This document shows positions 59,398 through 64,000 of a DNA stretch of 64,000 bases, one piece after another. The stretch's first letter is position 1. Every line of letters begins with the position of its first letter. A program made the position numbers and the translations under genes. Origin of the DNA: Ancylobacter polymorphus (GTDB lineage: Bacteria; Pseudomonadota; Alphaproteobacteria; Rhizobiales; Xanthobacteraceae); assembly GCF_022836935.1 (NCBI RefSeq), contig NZ_CP083239.1, positions 1,429,501 to 1,493,500 on the forward strand, read 5' to 3'. The notes under the pieces are model-generated. The model ran no database searches. It saw only the letters and a list, made by a program, of their open reading frames with translations, and was not told the origin of the DNA.

Positions 59398-59940
59398 TCA
59401 CCGCACCGGCCGCTTCTCCAGCTTGCGGGCGAGCGTGCGCCGGTGCATGCCGAGCCGGCGCGCGGTCTCGGAAATGTTGAAGTCCGTCTCCACCAGTGTC
59501 TCGTGGATCCGTTCCCATTCGAGGCTTTTCAGCGAGGTGGGGCGCCCGTCCAGCGGCACCGACACATCGCCCTCCGTGCGCTCGAACGCCTTCTCGATGT
59601 CGTCGGCATTGGCGGGCTTGGGCAGGTAGTGACAGGCGCCGAGCTTGATCGCTTCCACCGCCGTGGCGATGCTGGCGAAGCCGGTGAGCACGACGATCCG
59701 CATGCCGGGGTCATGGGCGTGCAGCGCCTTCACGCAGTCGAGCCCGGATTCGCCGGCGAGCTTGAGATCGACCACGGCAAAGGCCGGCCGGGCCGCGATC
59801 AGCAGCGGCGCCATCTCCTCCAGCCCGGCGCAGCTCGCTACCTCATAGCCGCGCCGCTCGAAGGAGCGCTTGAGCGTGCGGGCGAAGGTGGCGTCGTCCT
59901 CCACGATCAGCAGCGGCCGGGTGGGCCGCGCCGCGCTCAC
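59398..59940 (-). CDS. regA: Redox response regulator RegA (ActR/PrrA)
   Basis: 180 residues from a GTG that overlaps the RegB stop by four bases (GTGA). Receiver domain: acidic pocket EDD (14-16), phospho-acceptor D58 in VVDLKLAGESGL, and Lys in LPKPAN. The C-terminal Fis-type helix-turn-helix is NISETARRLGMHRRTLARKL, nearly the same as in all RegA/PrrA proteins. It controls respiration, nitrogen and carbon fixation and, in phototrophs, photosystem genes. It is the partner of RegB directly upstream. Confidence 0.93.
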   Translation of the reverse strand: MSAARPTRPLLIVEDDATFARTLKRSFERRGYEVASCAGLEEMAPLLIAARPAFAVVDLKLAGESGLDCVKALHAHDPGMRIVVLTGFASIATAVEAIKLGACHYLPKPANADDIEKAFERTEGDVSVPLDGRPTSLKSLEWERIHETLVETDFNISETARRLGMHRRTLARKLEKRPVR

Positions 59941-61217
59941 GGCCGGCCTCCCGAAAGCCCGGCCAGCGGCAGGGTCAGCCGCACCTGCGCGCCGCCGCCG
60001 GCGGGCGCGGCGATGTCCAGCGCGCCGCCCAGCCGGCGCAGCACATTGACGACGAGGAACAGGCCGAGCCCGGCGCCGGCCCGCGCCTTGGTCGAGCGGT
60101 AGGGCTTGCCCGGCGCCGCCGCGATATCGGCGGGAAAGCCGGAGCCGCGATCGGTCACTTCCAGGCATAAGGTTTCGCCCTGCCGGCGCGCCACCACGCC
60201 CACCCAGCTAGGGGAGGCTTCCAGCGCATTGTCCAGCACGTTGACGATCACCTGCTTCAGCGCGAGATCGGAAATGACCGGCTCGTCCGGGGCAAAGCCA
60301 TTGTCATAGGCGAAGGCGGCCGGCGCGCGCAGCGTCTGCCAGTCCGCCACCGTCTCGTCGAGAAAGGCCCGCACGCCGGTGCGGATCGTGCCCTCGCCGC
60401 GCGCCTCGCCGGAGGAGAGCAGGATGCCGGTGACGATGGATTTGCAACGCGCGAGCTGCGCCTGCATGTCCGCGAGATCCTGCGCCAGCTCACTGTCGCG
60501 CGTGAGCGCCGGCATCTTCTCCCAGTCATTGAGAATGACCGAAAGCGTGGAGAGCGGCGTGCCCAGCTCATGCGCCGCGCCGGAGGCGAGCAGCCCCATG
60601 CGCACCACATGCTCCTCCTCCGCCGATTGCTGGCGCAGTTCGGCCAGCCTTGCGTCGCGACGGCGCAGATTGGCGGTGATGCGGGTGATGAACGCCACCA
60701 GCAGGCAGGCGGAGAGCAGGAAGCAGATGAACATGCCCTGTATGTGCAGGTTCCAGAACCCGCCCATATGGCTGTGCGGCATGTTGATGTCGCGGTGGAA
60801 GGCGGTGAGGCCGACGAAGCAGGCGCTGGTGATCGCCACCAGCGTCCACACCGACCACGCCTCCAGCAGGATGGCGCCGAGAATGACCTGCAGCAGGAAC
60901 AGCGAGATGAACGGGTTCAGCGCCCCGCCGCTGAGATAGAGCTGCACGGTGAGCGCGCCGACATCCAGCAGCAGTTCGAGGAACAGCTCTGTATTGGTCA
61001 CACGGTCGCGGTGGCGGTAGCGCAGCAGGCTGACGAGGTTGAGCCCGACGAGAAAGGCGACGACGGCCAGCATCTCCGCCAGCGGCAGGGCAATGGCGAG
61101 TTCGGCATGGACGAACCAGATGGTGGCGAGCTGCCCGATCGCCGCGATCCAGCGCAGCTGGATCAGCAGCAGCAGGTTTTTCCGGTCGCTTGCGTCACCG
61201 GTCGAGTCCGAAACCAA
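59937..61217 (-). CDS. regB: Redox sensor histidine kinase RegB (ActS/PrrB)
   Basis: 426 residues. Six membrane helices; the quinone-binding motif is GGALNPF (97-103, consensus GGxxNPF). The phospho-accepting H216 is in AHELGTPLSTL, and the redox-sensitive Cys equivalent is C258 in LARCKSIVTGIL. The ATP-binding domain contains VIVNVLDNALEASP, DRGSGFP and GAGLGLFLV. It senses quinone redox state and oxygen, and it phosphorylates RegA. It lies beside the cbb3 oxidase genes, known RegA targets in relatives. Confidence 0.93.
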   Translation of the reverse strand: MVSDSTGDASDRKNLLLLIQLRWIAAIGQLATIWFVHAELAIALPLAEMLAVVAFLVGLNLVSLLRYRHRDRVTNTELFLELLLDVGALTVQLYLSGGALNPFISLFLLQVILGAILLEAWSVWTLVAITSACFVGLTAFHRDINMPHSHMGGFWNLHIQGMFICFLLSACLLVAFITRITANLRRRDARLAELRQQSAEEEHVVRMGLLASGAAHELGTPLSTLSVILNDWEKMPALTRDSELAQDLADMQAQLARCKSIVTGILLSSGEARGEGTIRTGVRAFLDETVADWQTLRAPAAFAYDNGFAPDEPVISDLALKQVIVNVLDNALEASPSWVGVVARRQGETLCLEVTDRGSGFPADIAAAPGKPYRSTKARAGAGLGLFLVVNVLRRLGGALDIAAPAGGGAQVRLTLPLAGLSGGRP

Positions 61218-61532
61218 TCCCGACGCCTCCTGCCGCGCCTCTGCGGCGCCGTCTGCGGCATTGCCCGGCCGCCGGCGCGCGACGCGGGCACAGAATTACC
61301 CTTCTGCGGCTTCTAGAGCGAGTGCGCCTTGAGGCCGATTGGGCATTCTGTCCAAGGGCGCAGGCGGCGGGCCACTGTTAAGTAGTTCTACGAAACCCAT
61401 GGACGCGCCGGTCTTGATGACGGCGCGGCAAAGACCTCGTGCGCTCAAACGGCGCAAGTCTGAGGAATGCGGATGTATTGCCTGTTCTCGGTGGACGCGG
61501 AAAATCTTCGCGGCACGCAAAACACACGCGCG
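61218..61532. other. 315-base region without a supported gene
   Basis: Contains a 3' fragment-like TTCTAGAGCG motif (61313) that resembles the edge of the AGAGC-type repeats at 23187 and 46568, but no matching second half. A 74-codon minus-strand frame here has no ribosome-binding site or recognisable domain. Nothing else seen. Confidence 0.4.
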
Positions 61533-61880
61533 TCAGGCGACGGGGAAGCGGATCGACCTGTGCGTGTCGGTGCCGCTGCGGGCGGCAACGCGCACCGCTG
61601 CCGCCTTCATCAGCCGATTTCCGCTGCGCGCCGGGCGGCCCTTCCGCGGCGTGTCCTCATCCTCGCTCATCAGCATGATGGCAAATCCCATCTGCACGCT
61701 GCCGAAGGTGATGCCGACGGCGCAGGTGAGCACGGTCAGCGCAATGAGGCCGGAGGCGGACTGCCCGGCCAGCGTGCCGAGCCGGCCGACATCGAGCAGC
61801 ACCAGCGCGCCGACGAACAGCGCGCCGAGGCCGACGCCGATCAGCGCGTGACGGAGAAGGAAGCGCACGAGCAGGGGCAT
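61533..61880 (-). CDS. Small two-helix membrane protein
   Basis: 115 residues. Two membrane helices (LIGVGLGALFVGALVLLDVG and LIALTVLTCAVGITFGSVQMG) precede an acidic turn (SEDEDTPRKG) and a basic cytoplasmic tail. No catalytic motif. It follows another small membrane gene (16 bases away), and both lie divergent to ccoN. Unrecognised family; a link to the oxidase is only positional. Confidence 0.65.
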   Translation of the reverse strand: MPLLVRFLLRHALIGVGLGALFVGALVLLDVGRLGTLAGQSASGLIALTVLTCAVGITFGSVQMGFAIMLMSEDEDTPRKGRPARSGNRLMKAAAVRVAARSGTDTHRSIRFPVA

Positions 61881-61895
61881 GGGGCTGTTCCCCGT

Positions 61896-62153
61896 TCAGG
61901 TTCGTGCGGCCGGCCGGCGCATCAGCCCGATGGCCTCCGCCGCGCACATGCCGCCAGCATAGACCGCCAGCAGCGCGGTGAAAACCGCGAAGCCGCGGTC
62001 GCCCGCCGCCGCGAATCCCGCCAGCGCGAGGAGGGCGAGCGCGCCATGGCCGAGGCCGATCGCCCAGCCCACCTTCTCCCCGCGCGGACCCAGCGCCGCA
62101 TAGGCGCCAGTGATGAGGGCGCCGGCCAGCAGAAGGAAATGGATATTCGTCAT
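61896..62153 (-). CDS. Small three-helix membrane protein
   Basis: 85 residues from the ATG after GGGAGAGCCGAT; an upstream in-frame ATG at 62216 lies in the AT-rich divergent promoter region. Three hydrophobic segments: FLLLAGALITGAYAAL, IGLGHGALALLALAGFAA and FAVFTALLAVYAGGMCAAEAIGL. Basic C-terminus. Divergent from ccoN and probably co-transcribed with the next small membrane gene. Function unknown. Confidence 0.68.
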   Translation of the reverse strand: MTNIHFLLLAGALITGAYAALGPRGEKVGWAIGLGHGALALLALAGFAAAGDRGFAVFTALLAVYAGGMCAAEAIGLMRRPAART

Positions 62154-62289
62154 ATCGGCTCTCCCGGAAAATCTAGAAACGGCGACATGATTTTCGATTA
62201 TTATTCGATAAGTCAATATTCATACGTAAAAGTCGCACATATTCACGTAATACGATCAAATAATACAGACTATGAGGCGTGTGTCTGAC
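62154..62289. other. AT-rich divergent promoter region upstream of ccoN
   Basis: About 135 bases, strikingly AT-rich (TTATTATTCG, AAATAATACAG). It must hold the ccoN promoter and that of the two small membrane genes. No full FNR/FixK site (TTGAT-N4-ATCAA) is present; only half-sites such as GATCAA are seen. Confidence 0.5.
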
Positions 62290-63765
62290 ATGGATACGGC
62301 TCTCACCTTTGCTCCGGTGGTCGGCACGCGCGCGATTCCCGGTTACAACGACGCCATCATCCGCCGCTTCACCGTGGCGACGGTGCTCTGGGCGCTGTTC
62401 GGCTTTTCCGCCGGGGTGATCGTGGCGGCGCAGCTCGCCTATCCCCAGCTCAATCTCGGCGCATATTTCACCTTCGGCCGGCTGCGGCCGGTGCATACGT
62501 CGGGCGTGGTCTTCGCCTTCGGCGGCAATGCGCTGATCGCCACCTCGCTCTATGTGGTGCAGCGCACCTGCCAAATCGGGCTATGGGGCGGGCCGCGCCT
62601 CGCCAATTTCCTGTTCTGGGGCTACCAGGCGTTTCTGGTCATCGCGCTGTCCGGCTATGTCCTCGGCATCACCCAGAGCCGCGAATATGCCGAGCCGGAA
62701 TGGTATGCCGACCTGTGGCTGGTGGTGGTGTGGCTCGCCTATCTCGCCATTTTCGTCGGCACGCTGATGCGCCGGCGCGAGCCGCACATCTATGTCGCCA
62801 ACTGGTTCTTTCTCGCCTTCATCATCACCGTCGCGGTACTGCACCTCGTCAATAATTTGGCGATGCCGGTGTCCTTCGTCGGCACCAAGAGCTATTCCGC
62901 CTTCTCAGGCGTGCAGGATGCGATGGTGCAGTGGTGGTACGGCCACAACATGGTCGGCTTCTTCCTCACCGCCGGCTTCATCGGCATCATGTATTATTTC
63001 GTGCCCAAGCAGGCGGAGCGGCCGATCTATTCCTACCGTCTGTCCATCGTACATTTCTGGGCGCTGATCTTTCTCTATATCTGGGCCGGCCCGCACCATC
63101 TGCACTACACCTCGCTGCCCGACTGGACGCAGACGCTCGGCATGGCGTTCTCGATCATGCTGTGGATGCCGTCCTGGGGCGGCATGATCAACGGCATCAT
63201 GACGCTGTCGGGCGCGTGGGGGAAACTGCGCACCGATCCGATCCTGCGATTCCTCGTCGTCGCCGTCGCCTTCTACGGCATGGCGACCTTCGAGGGGCCG
63301 CTGATGGCGCTGAAATCGGTCAATTCGCTCAGCCACTACACCGACTGGACGGTGGGCCATGTGCATTCCGGCGCGCTGGGCTGGGTCGCCTTCATCTGCT
63401 TCGGCGCGCTGTATTACATGGTGCCGCGGCTGTGGCGCCGCCCGCTCTGGTCGCACCGGCTGGTGGAATGGCACTTCTGGATCGCCTCCATCGCCATCGT
63501 TCTCTACATCACCGCCATGTGGGTCGCCGGCATCGCGCAGGGGCTGATGTGGCGCGCCTATGACGCCTTCGGCTTCCTGCAATATTCCTTCGCCGACAGC
63601 GTCGCCATGCTGCACCCCTATTATGTGATCCGCCTCATCGGCGGGGTGCTCTATTTCGCCGGCGGCGTGCTGATGGCGGTCAATTTCGCCATGACGCTGC
63701 GCCAGCCCATCCGCCCGCCCGTCCCCGCCCGCGCGCCGCAGGCCGCGCCAGCGCCCGCGTCGTGA
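62290..63765 (+). CDS. ccoN: cbb3-type cytochrome c oxidase subunit I
   Basis: 491 residues from the ATG at 62290, which has GAGG upstream; 62272 is an alternative without a site. Twelve helices with the haem and copper histidines: [39 protein letters not shown] and [12 protein letters not shown]. These bind the low-spin haem b, CuB and haem b3. It is the catalytic core of the high-affinity terminal oxidase used at low oxygen, also called fixN. Followed 11 bases later by ccoO. Confidence 0.95.
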   Translation: MDTALTFAPVVGTRAIPGYNDAIIRRFTVATVLWALFGFSAGVIVAAQLAYPQLNLGAYFTFGRLRPVHTSGVVFAFGGNALIATSLYVVQRTCQIGLWGGPRLANFLFWGYQAFLVIALSGYVLGITQSREYAEPEWYADLWLVVVWLAYLAIFVGTLMRRREPHIYVANWFFLAFIITVAVLHLVNNLAMPVSFVGTKSYSAFSGVQDAMVQWWYGHNMVGFFLTAGFIGIMYYFVPKQAERPIYSYRLSIVHFWALIFLYIWAGPHHLHYTSLPDWTQTLGMAFSIMLWMPSWGGMINGIMTLSGAWGKLRTDPILRFLVVAVAFYGMATFEGPLMALKSVNSLSHYTDWTVGHVHSGALGWVAFICFGALYYMVPRLWRRPLWSHRLVEWHFWIASIAIVLYITAMWVAGIAQGLMWRAYDAFGFLQYSFADSVAMLHPYYVIRLIGGVLYFAGGVLMAVNFAMTLRQPIRPPVPARAPQAAPAPAS

Positions 63766-63776
63766 GGGAGGCGGAC

Positions 63777-64000
63777 ATGGCAACGAACACCGAGAACCCC
63801 ACCGGCCACGCCATCATCGAGCGCTCCACCACGCTGCTCTTCGTGCTGACCCTGCTCGTCGTGCTGATCGGCGGGCTGGTGGAGATCGTGCCGCTGTTCA
63901 AGCTGGAGACCACGGTGCAGCCGGTCCCCGGCATGCGGCCCTATTCGCCGCTCGAACAGATCGGCCGCAATGTCTACACCCGCGAGGGCTGCTACACCTG
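63777..64000 (+). CDS. ccoO: cbb3-type cytochrome c oxidase subunit II, N-terminal part (cut by window edge)
   Basis: The first 74 residues are visible from the ATG after GAGGCGGAC. One membrane anchor (TLLFVLTLLVVLIGGLVEI) follows a short polar N-terminus. The segment YSPLEQIGRNVYTREGCYT leads into the expected CxxCH haem c site just beyond the window edge. Monohaem cytochrome c subunit that relays electrons to CcoN. Also called fixO. Partial only because the window ends. Confidence 0.92.
   Translation, partial: MATNTENPTGHAIIERSTTLLFVLTLLVVLIGGLVEIVPLFKLETTVQPVPGMRPYSPLEQIGRNVYTREGCYT

Noticed and set aside
61296..61520. A 74-codon minus-strand frame between regB and the small membrane gene
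   Set aside because: No ribosome-binding site or domain; overlaps the repeat-like TTCTAGAGCG patch.
1..64000. CRISPR arrays, tRNA or rRNA genes, insertion sequences, prophage
   Set aside because: Nothing with regular repeat-spacer structure, cloverleaf, transposase or phage gene was seen on either strand.

Overview
The window reads as a chromosomal segment of a GC-rich alphaproteobacterium, most likely Hyphomicrobiales (Xanthobacteraceae-like). This is inferred from the G/C-rich third codon positions, the RegB/RegA and FixNO genes, the RpoE-ChrR pair, Omp25/31-type porin, and short intergenic palindromes of the kind common in that order. No rRNA, tRNA, CRISPR array, integrase or insertion sequence is visible. 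Gene order is compact, with many 4-base ATGA/GTGA overlaps. The window cuts a LacI-type regulator at the left edge and ccoO (fixO) at the right edge.

Layout. 1-7.1 kb: LacI-type regulator end, an autotransporter with a trypsin-like protease passenger, then a translationally coupled GH15 glucoamylase and ROK/polyphosphate-type glucokinase. 7.2-12 kb: an amidohydrolase, LysR regulator, Rieske oxygenase and ArgE-like deacylase, probably one catabolic locus for an N-substituted compound. 12-20.4 kb: GntR regulator, tripartite tricarboxylate transporter (TctCBA), MmgE/PrpD protein, atypical SDR, TauE/SafE exporter and MFS pump. 20.6-26.6 kb: a convergent group of RibA-like, RibD-reductase-like, cytochrome b561, methyltransferase, glycosyltransferase, PTPS/QueD-like and zinc-less MDR genes. 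Several have lost canonical active-site residues, so this may be an uncharacterised pterin- or flavin-like pathway. 26.7-35.7 kb: OpgH glucan synthase, RgpF-like protein, small membrane and secreted proteins, hydrolase, DUF2243, and ManB/ManC. 35.7-45.4 kb: allophanate hydrolase and a polyamine-type ABC transporter behind a strong sigma-54 promoter candidate, followed by two amine-oxidising flavoproteins. 45.7-51.3 kb: porin, small unknowns, NDH-2 and membrane glucose dehydrogenase. 51.5-59.4 kb: stress proteins and the RpoE-ChrR locus with lipid-modifying genes. 59.4-64 kb: RegBA redox two-component system and the start of the cbb3 oxidase operon.

The most coherent new signal is a shared promoter pattern, TGATCC, exactly 18 bases, then TA. 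It occurs on both strands between the RpoE-ChrR operon and the amine oxidase-DUF1365-cyclopropane synthase operon, and before the DUF2177 gene. It also precedes two small unknown genes elsewhere in the window (30581 and 47342). This predicts a local RpoE (singlet-oxygen type) regulon containing two undescribed small proteins. The second strong signal is the RibA/RibD/PTPS/MDR/glycosyltransferase/methyltransferase group.
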